A stretch of DNA of 64,000 bases from Halpernia frigidisoli (GCF_900113805.1 NZ_FOQT01000005.1:248001-312000), one strand, 5' to 3'. Shown: positions 9,922-19,107, counted from the first letter of the stretch. Translations and numbers: made by a program. Notes: a model not told the origin generated them from the letters alone.

Positions 9922-12702
9922 ATGCGCCAATTTTTACTTCTCATATTCTCTTTTTTCATCCTAAATCTTTTCGGGCAGGATTATGCTAAAAACGTTAATC
10001 CATTTATCGGAACTGGCGGTCATGGTCACACTTTTCCTGGTGCAACAGTTCCCCACGGAATGGTTCAACTATCGCCGGACACAAGAATTGATGGAAGTTG
10101 GGACGGTTGTTCCGGGTATTATTATGATGATAAAGTGATCTACGGATTTTCTCACACGCATCTAAATGGAACCGGCGTTTCGGATTTTGGGGATATTATG
10201 TTGATGCCGACAATGGGAAATCCGTCTTTTGATAATAAAATTTATTCTTCCACTTTTTCTCATAAAAATGAAAAAGCCTCGGCTGGATTTTATTCGGTGA
10301 AATTGGATAAAGATAATATTGACGTCAGATTAACTTCTTCTGCAAGAGTTGGTTTTCAAGAATATACTTTTAACAAAAACGGACAAGCGAATATCATTTT
10401 AGATTTAAATCACAGAGATAAATTGCTGGAAGGTGAAGTTCGAATTATTGATGATAAAACAGTAGAAATTTTGCGGAGAAGTGAAGCGTGGGCAAGAAAT
10501 CAATATGTTTATGCGCGTTTGGAATTTAATGTTCCGATGAAAATTAATTTAGCAAAAGCAAACGAAACCAAGAGTGACAAATTATACAGAGGAACTGAAC
10601 TGGCTTTAAGTTTTTCTAAACAAGTCAAAAAAAGTGAGAAAATTTTGGTAAAAGTTTCGCTTTCGCCAACAGATTATGACGGCGCAAAATTAAATATGTC
10701 AGAAATAAAAGGCTGGGATTTTAACAAAACAAAACTCGCCGCTGAAAAACTTTGGAACACAGAATTATCTAAAATTCAAATTACTTCTGAGGATAAAGAT
10801 AAATTAGCAATATTTTACACAGCGCTTTACCACACGATGATTCAGCCCAATATTGCGCAAGATCTGGACGGAAAATATAGAGGTCGCGATAATCAAATTC
10901 ACACTGCAGAAGGTTTTGATTATTACAGTGTTTTTTCACTTTGGGACACTTTTCGCGCGGCGCATCCACTTTACACGTTGATTGATAAAAAACGGACTTC
11001 CGATTATATCAATACTTTCATTAAACAATTTGAACAAGGCGGAAGATTGCCGGTTTGGGAATTGGCGAGCAATGAAACCGATTGTATGATTGGCTATCAT
11101 TCAGTTTCTGTGATTGCAGATGCTATGAAAGATGGCATAAAAGGTTTTGATTACGAAAAGGCATTTGAAGCGAGTAAATCTTCCGCGATGCGCGATGTTT
11201 TAGGTTTAAAAGCCTACAAAGAAAACGGATTTATTTCCGTGGATGACGACAGTGAAAGCGTTTCTAAAACTTTGGAATATGCTTATGATGATTGGTGTAT
11301 TGCGCAAATGGCGCAGATTTTAAATAAAAAGGAAGATTACGCTTATTTCATGAAACGCTCTCAAAACTGGAAAAATCTTTTTAATTATAAAACCGGTTTT
11401 ATTCAGCCCAAGAAAAATGGCGGTTGGCTGAAAAATTTTGACCCGAAAGAAGTTACCAATAATTATACAGAAGCCAACGGTTGGCAATACAATTTTTTTG
11501 TGCCGCAGGATATTCCGGGAATGATTGAAGCCTTTGGTGGAAAAGAAAAATTTGAAGCCAAATTAGACGAAATGTTTAACAGCGAAAGTAAAACGACGGG
11601 TCGTGAACAAGCCGACGTAACGGGATTGATCGGGCAATATGCGCACGGAAATGAGCCAAGTCATCACATGGCTTATCTTTATAATTATATCGGAAAACCT
11701 GAAAAAACCGAAGAAAAAGTAAAATTTATATTAGATAATTTTTATAAAAATTCGCCAGACGGATTAATTGGAAATGAAGATTGTGGACAAATGAGCGCGT
11801 GGTACGTTTTGAGTTCGATTGGATTATATAAAGTGACGCCTGGAAGCGATGCCTGGCAAACCACAAAACCTTATTTTAACAATATTAAAATAAAAATTGA
11901 TGGTAAAAAAGCGGAAAATATTTCTGAAGTTATTTCTTCTTTAAATAATTTTTCCAAAAAATCTGAGGTTAAAAATGATTATCCGCAAATTATTACCGTT
12001 CCAATTATTGAAGCGGAAAGCAAATCTTTTCAGGATAAAATGAAGATTGAAATTTCGTCGCAAAATTCTGATGATGTAATTTATTACGAGGTTTTAGACC
12101 CTGATAATTCTAATGAAAATTTTAAAATTTATTCCCAACCATTTAATATTGATAAAACCTCAACTATCAAATCTTACATTAAAAATAAAACCGGCGAAAG
12201 CAATATTATCAGTGCAAAATTCTATAAAAAACCAAGTAATTGCAGCATTTCAATTAAGTCAGAATTTAATCCGCAATATTCGGCAGGCGGCGCAGATGCT
12301 TTAATAGACGGTATTTATGGCGATGAGAATTGGAAAAAAGGTGAATGGCAAGGTTATCAAAGTCAAGATTTTGAAGCCATAATTGATTTAAAACAAACTA
12401 AAAAAATTACAGAAATTTCCGCAGATTTCCTGCAGGATTCGCGCTCGTGGATTATGATGCCAACAAAAATTGATTATTATGTCTCTAATAATAACAAAGA
12501 ATTTTTCTTAATTAAAAGCATTACAACAGACATTGATCCAAAACATAATGATGTTTTAACTAAAAAATACACGGCTGAAATTTTTCCAACTGAAGCAAGA
12601 TACGTAAAAATCAAAGCCTACAATTTTGGAAAATTACCAGAATGGCATCAGGGTTTTGGCGGTGATGCTTTTATTTTTATTGATGAAATTGAGGTGAAGT
12701 AA
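9922..12702 (+). CDS. Glycoside hydrolase family 92 (alpha-mannosidase-type), secreted
   Basis: The protein has 926 residues with a signal peptide (FLLLIFSFFILNLFGQ). The GH92 landmarks are VNPFIGTGGHGHTFPGATVP, YGFSHTHLNGTG, GNEPSHHMAYLYNY and GNEDCGQMSAWYVLSSIG, which line the calcium-dependent exo-alpha-mannosidase site. Residues about 690-780 look like a small beta-sandwich domain. The C-terminal 130 residues (ADALIDGIYG, EARYVKIKAYNFG) look like a discoidin/F5-8C carbohydrate-binding domain. It probably trims alpha-mannose from glycans outside the cell or in the periplasm. No SusC/SusD pair is next to it. Confidence 0.93.
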   Translation: MRQFLLLIFSFFILNLFGQDYAKNVNPFIGTGGHGHTFPGATVPHGMVQLSPDTRIDGSWDGCSGYYYDDKVIYGFSHTHLNGTGVSDFGDIMLMPTMGNPSFDNKIYSSTFSHKNEKASAGFYSVKLDKDNIDVRLTSSARVGFQEYTFNKNGQANIILDLNHRDKLLEGEVRIIDDKTVEILRRSEAWARNQYVYARLEFNVPMKINLAKANETKSDKLYRGTELALSFSKQVKKSEKILVKVSLSPTDYDGAKLNMSEIKGWDFNKTKLAAEKLWNTELSKIQITSEDKDKLAIFYTALYHTMIQPNIAQDLDGKYRGRDNQIHTAEGFDYYSVFSLWDTFRAAHPLYTLIDKKRTSDYINTFIKQFEQGGRLPVWELASNETDCMIGYHSVSVIADAMKDGIKGFDYEKAFEASKSSAMRDVLGLKAYKENGFISVDDDSESVSKTLEYAYDDWCIAQMAQILNKKEDYAYFMKRSQNWKNLFNYKTGFIQPKKNGGWLKNFDPKEVTNNYTEANGWQYNFFVPQDIPGMIEAFGGKEKFEAKLDEMFNSESKTTGREQADVTGLIGQYAHGNEPSHHMAYLYNYIGKPEKTEEKVKFILDNFYKNSPDGLIGNEDCGQMSAWYVLSSIGLYKVTPGSDAWQTTKPYFNNIKIKIDGKKAENISEVISSLNNFSKKSEVKNDYPQIITVPIIEAESKSFQDKMKIEISSQNSDDVIYYEVLDPDNSNENFKIYSQPFNIDKTSTIKSYIKNKTGESNIISAKFYKKPSNCSISIKSEFNPQYSAGGADALIDGIYGDENWKKGEWQGYQSQDFEAIIDLKQTKKITEISADFLQDSRSWIMMPTKIDYYVSNNNKEFFLIKSITTDIDPKHNDVLTKKYTAEIFPTEARYVKIKAYNFGKLPEWHQGFGGDAFIFIDEIEVK

Positions 12703-12784
12703 ATTAATTATTTCTCTCGCAGATTTTGCAGATGACGCAGATTTATTGAATTTTTTATAATTAGTAATTCTAAAAAGTCACTTC

Positions 12785-12828
12785 GTCATTCCGTAGGAAT
12801 CTCAGCGCTGAGATTCCTACGGAATGAC
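12785..12828. repeat. Perfect 44-bp palindrome between convergent genes
   Basis: The arm 12785-12806 (GTCATTCCGTAGGAATCTCA plus GC) is followed without spacer by its exact reverse complement, 12807-12828. The GTCATTCCGTAGGAATCTC wording recalls dispersed intergenic repeats of flavobacteria. It may help terminate transcription from either side or be a small mobile palindrome. Confidence 0.85.
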
Positions 12829-12870
12829 AAAAACCCTGGTAAAAAATTTGTGTGTTTTTGGCAAAAAAAT

Positions 12871-13245
12871 TTATTTTAAACCAAAGAAAATAACGGCCAA
12901 AATCGCGAGAATTGCAGGCATCGCTTGAACGACAAATATTTTTTTAGAAGCCGTAATTGCACCATAAATTCCGGCGATTGCAACGCAACTCAGAAAAAAT
13001 AACGCTACATTTTGCGACCAGTTTTCATCTTTAATAAAAAACGACCAAACCAAACCTGCCGCGAGAAAGCCGTTATATAAACCCTGGTTTGCGGCTAAAT
13101 TTTTTGTGGGCTTAAATAATTCGTCTTTTAATGAACCTTTAAAGGTTTTTTTACCCAAAGTTTCCCACGCAAACATTTCCATATATAAAATGTAAATATG
13201 CTCTAAGGCGACTATCGCGATCAATATTTTTGGAATTATAAACAT
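12871..13245 (-). CDS. DUF1304 family small membrane protein
   Basis: The protein has 124 residues and four hydrophobic segments (around 3-19, 58-72, 80-100 and 105-122). EHIYILYMEMFAWET and NLAANQGLYNGFLAAGLVW are the hallmarks of the DUF1304 integral membrane family, which has no assigned function. Length is typical. It is followed upstream by a truncated GLPGLI gene only ten bases away and could share its transcript. Confidence 0.88.
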   Translation of the reverse strand: MFIIPKILIAIVALEHIYILYMEMFAWETLGKKTFKGSLKDELFKPTKNLAANQGLYNGFLAAGLVWSFFIKDENWSQNVALFFLSCVAIAGIYGAITASKKIFVVQAMPAILAILAVIFFGLK

Positions 13246-13255
13246 AGTGACTTTT

Positions 13256-13621
13256 TTATTTTAACAAATCTAATTCTAATAAATTATTATTTTTCAGATT
13301 ATTGGCTTTTGCGCTCTGTTCTCTTTTGCGTATCATATCTGCATCGGAAATATTATTCCCAGATGCATCTTCAAAAGTAATAATTCCGCCACTTGCGACA
13401 ATTTGCTTTAAACTTTTTGCAGGATCATTTCTAAAATCTAAGTAAAGTTTTTGATATTGATTTTGACTAATATTAATGTCTTTTTTATCACCGTAAGCAT
13501 CTATATCATCAGATGCTTTATTGAATTTAGTAAGAGCTTTCAGTTCAAAAACATGAGAATTTGAAGCATCCGAAACTTTCACTATCAAAAATTTGGCTTT
13601 AAAAATAAAAAACTTTGCCAA
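13256..13621 (-). pseudogene. Truncated C-terminal copy of the GLPGLI-family gene
   Basis: From about residue 13 to the end this 121-residue frame parallels the last 120 residues of the neighbouring GLPGLI protein: KVSDASNSHVFELKALTKF against KISDASNSHVFQLKAVTKF, and NNLKNNNLLELDLLK against NNLKNNNLLEIDLLK. The signal peptide, the N-terminal two thirds and the GLPGLI motif itself are missing (FKAKFLIVK in place of RGLPGLIVK). It is best read as the remnant of a tandem duplication. If expressed it would stay in the cytoplasm. The nucleotide sequence has drifted, so the duplication is not recent. Confidence 0.82.
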
Positions 13622-13675
13622 AATTATTTGCGTAATGCTACTAACTTTGACAAAGTAAAAATGAGATGAATTAAC

Positions 13676-14536
13676 TTATTTTAATAAATCAATTTCTAAT
13701 AGATTATTGTTTTTTAAATTATTTTCTTTCGCACTTTTCTCTCTGTTTCTGATCATTTCTGCTGCAGACATTTCTTTTCCCGACGCATCTCTAAATGACA
13801 TGGTAGTTCCGCTTCCCATCATTGTTTTCAATGCTTTAGCGGGATCATTCCGGTTTTCAATGTAGATTTTTTTGTATTGTTTTTCGTTAATTGCAATTGC
13901 TTTATCGCCACCGAAAACATTTTCAACGCCAACGGTTTCTTCTTTAAATTTTGTTACCGCTTTCAATTGAAAAACGTGAGAATTTGAGGCATCTGAAATT
14001 TTAACAATTAATCCCGGTAAACCCCGAAATTTGTACGGACCATCCTGTAAAGGAATATCTGTCGTAAACCAGGCTGTCCATTTTCTGCCATACATTTCTG
14101 TAGTTGCTTTTTGTGCCATAAACTCACCTACTGTTTCCTTGTCTGGTAAAATTTTCCAGACAAGTTCCCGATCATCTAAAACTTTGTAAGAATCTCTTCC
14201 CATTTGCGTAATGAAATAGGTTTTATAATCTGGATATGATTTAAAAACCTTAAAACGTACTTTACCAGAACTTTGTCCCATATTAATACTGACGTTCATG
14301 CTTCCACTCGTTTTTATCTGTTTTTCAAACATTGCATTCATCGTAGAATCTGAGACAAAAACTGCTCTGCTGTAAAATTTAGAGCCGTCTTTTGTAATGT
14401 CTAAATACATCATTTCTTTGTCCACATTTTCTTTTTTGGTAGAATCTGAGACAAATTTGTATTCATAAGCGAAACGCTGGTTTTGTGCAAAGGCTAAATT
14501 TGCTATCAAAATTAAGAGTAAGGTCAGTTTTTTCAT
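13676..14536 (-). CDS. GLPGLI family secreted protein
   Basis: This 286-residue precursor has a signal peptide (LTLLLILIANLAFAQ) and the name-giving FRGLPGLIVKISD motif at about residues 167-179, preceded by WTAWFTTDIPLQDGPYKF. The family (TIGR01200) is restricted to Bacteroidota and has no known biochemical role. The C-terminus is rich in charged helices (AAEMIRNREKSAKENNLK). It lies 28 bases after an M56 metallopeptidase and in the same direction as blaI, so it is probably the third gene of that operon, perhaps a ligand or substrate of the M56 protein. Confidence 0.88.
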   Translation of the reverse strand: MKKLTLLLILIANLAFAQNQRFAYEYKFVSDSTKKENVDKEMMYLDITKDGSKFYSRAVFVSDSTMNAMFEKQIKTSGSMNVSINMGQSSGKVRFKVFKSYPDYKTYFITQMGRDSYKVLDDRELVWKILPDKETVGEFMAQKATTEMYGRKWTAWFTTDIPLQDGPYKFRGLPGLIVKISDASNSHVFQLKAVTKFKEETVGVENVFGGDKAIAINEKQYKKIYIENRNDPAKALKTMMGSGTTMSFRDASGKEMSAAEMIRNREKSAKENNLKNNNLLEIDLLK

Positions 14537-14564
14537 GGATATTTTTGGTTAAAAGTAGAACTAA

Positions 14565-16604
14565 TTATTTTGTTGTTATTCTTATTTCATTAAAAGATTT
14601 CCCATTCTCATTATTTTTTTTGATATTCTGGGTTTCTATAGAATCTTTGCTTAATTTAAATAATTCATTTTGTGTTGCTGCCTTTCCATTAATGTAGATT
14701 CTATCGAATTGAGTCGGAATATTTTCAAGCGGAGAATCTTTAGTGACAATATAAACAATACCGCCATTTTTCTGTCCGGGATTTCTTACCACATTAACTT
14801 GTTTAATATTTTCTGGAAGAATTTCTTTCCAAGTAGAACCTTCAACTAATTTACCGTCAACATAATATTTAACGTTTTTATTTTCAAAAAATGATGTTTT
14901 GGGTGCTTCGCTTTTTAAAATCCAGGGATTATTTTGGTTTGGATTTCCTTTGTCCTTTAGGTTTTCGGTAGCAACAGTTTTTGCTAAGTCAGCGCTTTCT
15001 GCTTTAAACCTCGCAGCCTCTGCCTTAAATTTTGCTTCTTTTCCCTCTTCAATGGCACGCTTTCTTTGCTCTAAAACTTTTGCTTTCAGTTCAGCATTTG
15101 TCAATGCTAAATTATTGTTTTGCACTGCATAAAAATGCTTAGTTCCATTTTTCTCTTCCAATGCTAATTTGCTAAAACCAAATGAAATAGTTTTTTGTCC
15201 ATAATTTTTTCGGTAGTAATACTCAAACTCAGATTTTGAAACTTCTTTGCTGTCAATTCTAAAAGTATCTGAACCTGTCGTGTTTTTAAGTGCATCTTCC
15301 AATGGATTAATAGATAGATTTTCTGAATAATTAGAAGTTACTGTATAGTTGCTCGAAGTGTTCTTTAATTTTGGATCCGTGTCAGAGAGGATAGATGTTG
15401 TTGCGTATATTTCTTGTTTGTTTTTAGTAATATTGCCATTACTAACATTTTCTGAATCTTTTAAATCTGTGACTCCAAATACAGTTATACCGTCTTTAAT
15501 CTTATCAGAATAAAATCCAGCCTTTTTGGAGTTTTTATTTTCCCTGTAATATTTTAAATATTCTGCTTTAATAACTTCTCTACTACCAATTTTAAATAAT
15601 GCTTTATCGTTTTCAGCTATTATTTTATCTTCAAAATTGCCTTTATCATCTTTTACTAAACTTACATTTATTGTAGGCTTTATCGTATCATTTTTTATTT
15701 TAGAAACTGCCTTTGAAATTTCTTGATTAGTTAAATTTATTTCCCGGTTTTTAGCATTAACTAAATAAGCAAAAGCCAAAAAGAAAACAATTGGAAGTGC
15801 AGAAATTTTACGTAAATAACTGAATTTTGTATGTGATTTTTTAAGCATAATAATTCTTTTTTTTAGGTTAGAACTTAGGAAAGGACTTGTTGCTGGCAAA
15901 GAAGTTCCTGTAAAATGGCTCGCCAAAAGCATCTGCGCAAATGCTTTCGTGTCGCTTTGTTTTACGGTTTTTTTGTCGGCTAAATATTCATGGATGAGAA
16001 ATATTTCTTTTTTAATTAAATGGAAGATCGGGTTAAACCAAAAGAGAGAGTTGACAACTGACATAATAATTTTGTCCCAGGTGTGTTTTTGTTCAATGTG
16101 AACCATTTCGTGTTTCAAGATTTGTCGCCCCAAATCTGACTGTAATTCAATAGAATCTTTCCAGAAAAGATTTCTGAAAAAGGAGAATGGCGCATCTTCC
16201 AAAGGCGTTTCGTAGAATTTTATACCTTCGAATTCTGTTTTTGGAAATTTGACTTTTAACTTTTGAATTTTAATTAAACCAAATAAAAATTTTAAAATAA
16301 AAAAGACAGAAACCAATCCAATAACTGAAAAAAGAAATGGATAAATATTGAAATCATTTTGTTTTAAGTTTTGTGGTGAAACGGTTTGAAGATTTTTTAG
16401 CAAAAGAAAGAAATCCGGATTGACTTCTATAGTGAAATAATCAATTTTTATTAAAGGCAAAAAGATGCTTAAAAATAAAATAGAAAGCAGATAAAAACGG
16501 TTATAATGGTGGAAAGTTTTATCCTTCAAAAACACAAAATAATACCCGAACATCACGCCGGAACACAAAATCATTTTCCCGAAATAAATTAGTAAAGTCT
16601 CCAT
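14565..16604 (-). CDS. M56 (BlaR1-type) membrane metallopeptidase with TonB-plug-like tail
   Basis: The protein has 679 residues. The N-terminal third has several membrane helices and the zinc site HEMVHIEQKHTWDK (HExxH). Later in the M56 domain comes LIHEYLADKKTV. Another membrane segment lies near 265-285 (ISALPIVFFLAFAYLVNA). The rest is extracytoplasmic, with an Ala/Glu-rich helix and a closing region (KYYVDGKLVEGSTWKEI, NIKQVNVVRNP, GGIVYIVTKD) that resembles a TonB-receptor plug. BlaR1-type proteins sense an outside signal and cleave their BlaI partner. Its ATG overlaps the blaI stop (TAATG), which implies coupled translation. The signal is unknown and need not be a beta-lactam. Confidence 0.88.
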   Translation of the reverse strand: METLLIYFGKMILCSGVMFGYYFVFLKDKTFHHYNRFYLLSILFLSIFLPLIKIDYFTIEVNPDFFLLLKNLQTVSPQNLKQNDFNIYPFLFSVIGLVSVFFILKFLFGLIKIQKLKVKFPKTEFEGIKFYETPLEDAPFSFFRNLFWKDSIELQSDLGRQILKHEMVHIEQKHTWDKIIMSVVNSLFWFNPIFHLIKKEIFLIHEYLADKKTVKQSDTKAFAQMLLASHFTGTSLPATSPFLSSNLKKRIIMLKKSHTKFSYLRKISALPIVFFLAFAYLVNAKNREINLTNQEISKAVSKIKNDTIKPTINVSLVKDDKGNFEDKIIAENDKALFKIGSREVIKAEYLKYYRENKNSKKAGFYSDKIKDGITVFGVTDLKDSENVSNGNITKNKQEIYATTSILSDTDPKLKNTSSNYTVTSNYSENLSINPLEDALKNTTGSDTFRIDSKEVSKSEFEYYYRKNYGQKTISFGFSKLALEEKNGTKHFYAVQNNNLALTNAELKAKVLEQRKRAIEEGKEAKFKAEAARFKAESADLAKTVATENLKDKGNPNQNNPWILKSEAPKTSFFENKNVKYYVDGKLVEGSTWKEILPENIKQVNVVRNPGQKNGGIVYIVTKDSPLENIPTQFDRIYINGKAATQNELFKLSKDSIETQNIKKNNENGKSFNEIRITTK

Positions 16605-16969
16605 TAGTCTTTGTTTTTTAGTTCGTTAAGTAATAATTCCAAATCTTCCACGCTCATTTCATTTTTTTCTACCAAAAAGGAAACGGCGTTTTTATAAGAA
16701 CCGTCAAAATAATTGGTCACTAGACTTTTCATGGATTTTCCTCTGTATTTTTCCAAAGAAATTATAGGGAAATACTGGTGTTGTCTGCCGAAAACTTTAT
16801 AATCAACGAAATCTTTGTCTTTCAAAAGTTTTAAGATTGTTGAAACCGTGTTTGTGTGCGGTTTTGGTTCCGGGAAAAGTTCGAGAATATCTTTTAGAAA
16901 AGCTTTTTTCAAATCCCAGAGGTATTGCATCACTTGTTCTTCGGCTTTCGTTAATTGTTGAATCTGCAT
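16604..16969 (-). CDS. BlaI/MecI/CopY family repressor
   Basis: This 121-residue winged-helix repressor begins IQQLTKAEEQVMQYLWDLKK and has the recognition region EPKPHTNTVSTILKLLKDK. The VDYKVFGRQHQYFPIISLEKYRG wing leads into a C-terminal dimerisation helix. It would bind a dyad in its own promoter and be inactivated by cleavage by the M56 partner encoded immediately downstream. Two dyads of the right type lie directly upstream of the start codon. Confidence 0.95.
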   Translation of the reverse strand: MQIQQLTKAEEQVMQYLWDLKKAFLKDILELFPEPKPHTNTVSTILKLLKDKDFVDYKVFGRQHQYFPIISLEKYRGKSMKSLVTNYFDGSYKNAVSFLVEKNEMSVEDLELLLNELKNKD

Positions 16970-16990
16970 ATCACTATTTCTTTAGTGATA
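16969..16990. promoter_or_regulatory. Probable BlaI operator 1
   Basis: TATCACTA (16969-16976) and TAGTGATA (16983-16990) are perfect half-sites separated by six bases, overlapping the blaI start. This is the usual geometry for a BlaI/MecI dimer, so autoregulation of the blaI-M56-GLPGLI operon is likely. Confidence 0.7.
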
Positions 16991-17015
16991 CAAATGTAAA
17001 ATTAAAATTTTAATT

Positions 17016-17036
17016 ACAACTATTTTTTTAGTGATA
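17016..17036. promoter_or_regulatory. Probable BlaI operator 2 (imperfect)
   Basis: ACAACTA (17016-17022), a six-T spacer and TAGTGATA (17029-17036) repeat the geometry of operator 1, with one degenerate half-site, 46 bases upstream of it. Two sites suggest cooperative repression. Confidence 0.55.
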
Positions 17037-17139
17037 AATTTTAAGCTTTTTCTGTTTAATAATTATTTATCTAAAATGTTAATTTAAATTCAAACTTTTA
17101 AGAAAAAAAATTTTTGGCAAAAAATTTGCACTTTTTAAT

Positions 17140-17156
17140 GTGGTGAAAATCACCAC
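17140..17156. promoter_or_regulatory. Short dyad upstream of the DUF4142 gene
   Basis: GTGGTGA (17140-17146) and TCACCAC (17150-17156) form a perfect seven-base dyad 32 bases before the ATG at 17189. It could be an operator or a leader hairpin. It differs from the BlaI dyads. Confidence 0.4.
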
Positions 17157-17188
17157 TAAACATTATTAAAACAAATTATTAAAAAGTT

Positions 17189-17791
17189 ATGAAAAATTCA
17201 ATCTTAACAATTCTTGCAATTACAGCTTTAGTATCTTGTAAAAAAACAGAAAACACAGTTGTAGATAACAACACAGACAGCACCGCCATGATGGCGCCGA
17301 TGGATTCCACAGCAATGACTTCGAATGACGCAACAATGGGCGGAATGAAAACCGCTGATATGACAGATCAGGACAAAATGTTTGTAGACGCTGCAGCAAA
17401 AGGCGGAATGATGGAAGTAATGCTTGGAAATATAGCAGAAACTAATGCGTCAAATCAAATGGTAAAAGATTTTGGTAAAATGATGGTGACAGATCATTCT
17501 AAAGCAAATGAAGCTTTAAAAAGCTGGGCAATGAACGCAAAATACACGCTTCCGACAAGTTTAGATGCGGATCAGCAAAAAATGGTTGACGATTTAAAAA
17601 TGAAAACCGGTGCAGATTTTGACAAAGCGTACACAGATATGATGGTTTCTGATCACAAAAAAGATATTGCAGAATTTAAAAAAGAAGCATCGGAAGGAAC
17701 GGGCGACGTAAAAGCATTTGCTTCTACAACAGTCCCAACATTAGAAATGCATTTAACAAAAGCTGAAGCAGCAATGAACGCTGTGAAATAG
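17189..17791 (+). CDS. DUF4142 lipoprotein
   Basis: This 200-residue protein starts with a lipoprotein signal (LTILAITALVSC, Cys17), followed by a Thr/Met-rich linker. The DUF4142 four-helix ferritin-like domain begins QDKMFVDAAAKGGMMEVMLG and includes VKDFGKMMVTDHSKANEAL and DMMVSDHKKDIAEFKKEA, with the paired DHxK motifs typical of the family. It is probably anchored on the periplasmic side and its function is unknown. The gene is divergent from blaI and is followed by a hairpin terminator shared with the convergent symporter gene. Confidence 0.9.
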   Translation: MKNSILTILAITALVSCKKTENTVVDNNTDSTAMMAPMDSTAMTSNDATMGGMKTADMTDQDKMFVDAAAKGGMMEVMLGNIAETNASNQMVKDFGKMMVTDHSKANEALKSWAMNAKYTLPTSLDADQQKMVDDLKMKTGADFDKAYTDMMVSDHKKDIAEFKKEASEGTGDVKAFASTTVPTLEMHLTKAEAAMNAVK

Positions 17792-17810
17792 TTTTTGATT
17801 TTTAAATAAA

Positions 17811-17840
17811 AATCCCGCTCGATTCGCGGGATTTTTTTTG
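17811..17840 (+). terminator. Intrinsic terminator between convergent genes
   Basis: Stem AATCCCGC (17811-17818) and GCGGGATT (17826-17833) followed by a long T run. It ends the DUF4142 transcript and may also act on the opposing symporter transcript. Confidence 0.85.
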
Positions 17841-17856
17841 TCTTAAATTTAAAAAA

Positions 17857-19107
17857 TTACATATCTCCACCATGACTTTCAAGCTGTCCTTCCCATTTAG
17901 AAACGGCGGAAGTTGCGAGAGCGTTTCCTAAAACGTTTGTCATACTTCTTCCCATATCACAAAAGTGATCGATCGGTAAAATTAAAGCAATTCCTTCGGG
18001 TGGAATTCCAAACATCGTACAAGTTGCAACAATAATTACCAAACTTGCACGCGGAACACCGGCGATTCCTTTTGAAGTTAACATTAAAACTAAAAGCATG
18101 GTGATTTGCTGACCGATAGTCATATCAATTCCATAGATCTGTGCTATAAAAATTGAAGCGAAAGTCATATACATCATACTTCCGTCCAGATTAAAAGAAT
18201 AACCAAGTGGCAAAATAAAAGAAACAATTCTGTTATTACAGCCAAATCTTTCCAGTTCTTCCACTAATTTTGGGAAAACTGCTTCAGAACTGGTTGTAGA
18301 AAATGCGATAAGTAAAGGTGCTTTGATTCGTCTTAATAATTCAAAAAGACGGTTTCCTAAAATTAAATAGCCAACTAGACATAACACCAACCATAAAATC
18401 CCTAAGGCAAAGAAAAAATCCCGAAGATAAATGGCATAAACTTTAAAAATCTCGAATCCGTTTGTTGCAACAACTGCGGCAATTGCGCCCAAAACGCCAA
18501 GCGGCGCAAACCACATTATATAACCAACCATTTTTAAAATAGCGTGTGCGCAAATGTCAAAAGCTTTTACGATCGGTTTTGCATATTCTTCTCCCATATT
18601 TGCCAGCGCAATACCAAACATCACCGAGAATACCACGATCTGAAGAACTTCATTTTGAGCAAATGCCTCAAATAAACTTTTCGGGATAATGTGATTCACA
18701 AAATCTTCCATGGAAAAACCTTTACTTGAATTTACAAGTTCTGACGCAGAAGATGCGTCCTGAATTGGAAGTTTCGTCACGTGACCTGGTTCTAACCAAT
18801 TGACTAATATTAAACCTATAAAAAGTGACACCAATGAAGCAGTGATAAACCAAAGCATCGCTTTTGTCCCTACTCTACCAATCATTTTCACATCGCTCAT
18901 TTTAGCAATTCCTACAACCAAAGTTGTGAAAACCAACGGCGCAATGATCATTTGAACGAGCCGAATGAAAACTGTTCCTAATAATTTGATATTTTTAGAA
19001 AATGCGGGCGCGTTTTCAGGGTATTTTAAATTAACAATTCCGCCTATCACGACGCCAATTATTAAAGCAATTATTATGGCGAAAAAAAGTTTGTTTTGAC
19101 CTTTCAT
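17857..19107 (-). CDS. Dicarboxylate/amino acid:cation symporter (DAACS family)
   Basis: This 416-residue inner-membrane transporter has the GltPh-type layout. Early helices start KLFFAIIIALIIGVVIGGIV. The HP1 loop reads LIAFSTTSSEAVFPKLVEEL, the TM7 motif GYSFNLDGSMMYMTFASIF, the HP2 region SKGIAGVPRASLVII and the TM8 end DHFCDMGRSMTNVLGNALA. It imports glutamate/aspartate or C4-dicarboxylates with sodium or protons, and sequence alone cannot choose between these. The gene is monocistronic. Confidence 0.93.
   Translation of the reverse strand: MKGQNKLFFAIIIALIIGVVIGGIVNLKYPENAPAFSKNIKLLGTVFIRLVQMIIAPLVFTTLVVGIAKMSDVKMIGRVGTKAMLWFITASLVSLFIGLILVNWLEPGHVTKLPIQDASSASELVNSSKGFSMEDFVNHIIPKSLFEAFAQNEVLQIVVFSVMFGIALANMGEEYAKPIVKAFDICAHAILKMVGYIMWFAPLGVLGAIAAVVATNGFEIFKVYAIYLRDFFFALGILWLVLCLVGYLILGNRLFELLRRIKAPLLIAFSTTSSEAVFPKLVEELERFGCNNRIVSFILPLGYSFNLDGSMMYMTFASIFIAQIYGIDMTIGQQITMLLVLMLTSKGIAGVPRASLVIIVATCTMFGIPPEGIALILPIDHFCDMGRSMTNVLGNALATSAVSKWEGQLESHGGDM

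Noticed and set aside
14565-16969. Beta-lactam resistance locus
   Set aside because: BlaI and an M56 protein are present, but there is no beta-lactamase gene and the M56 outside domain does not look like a penicillin-binding sensor.
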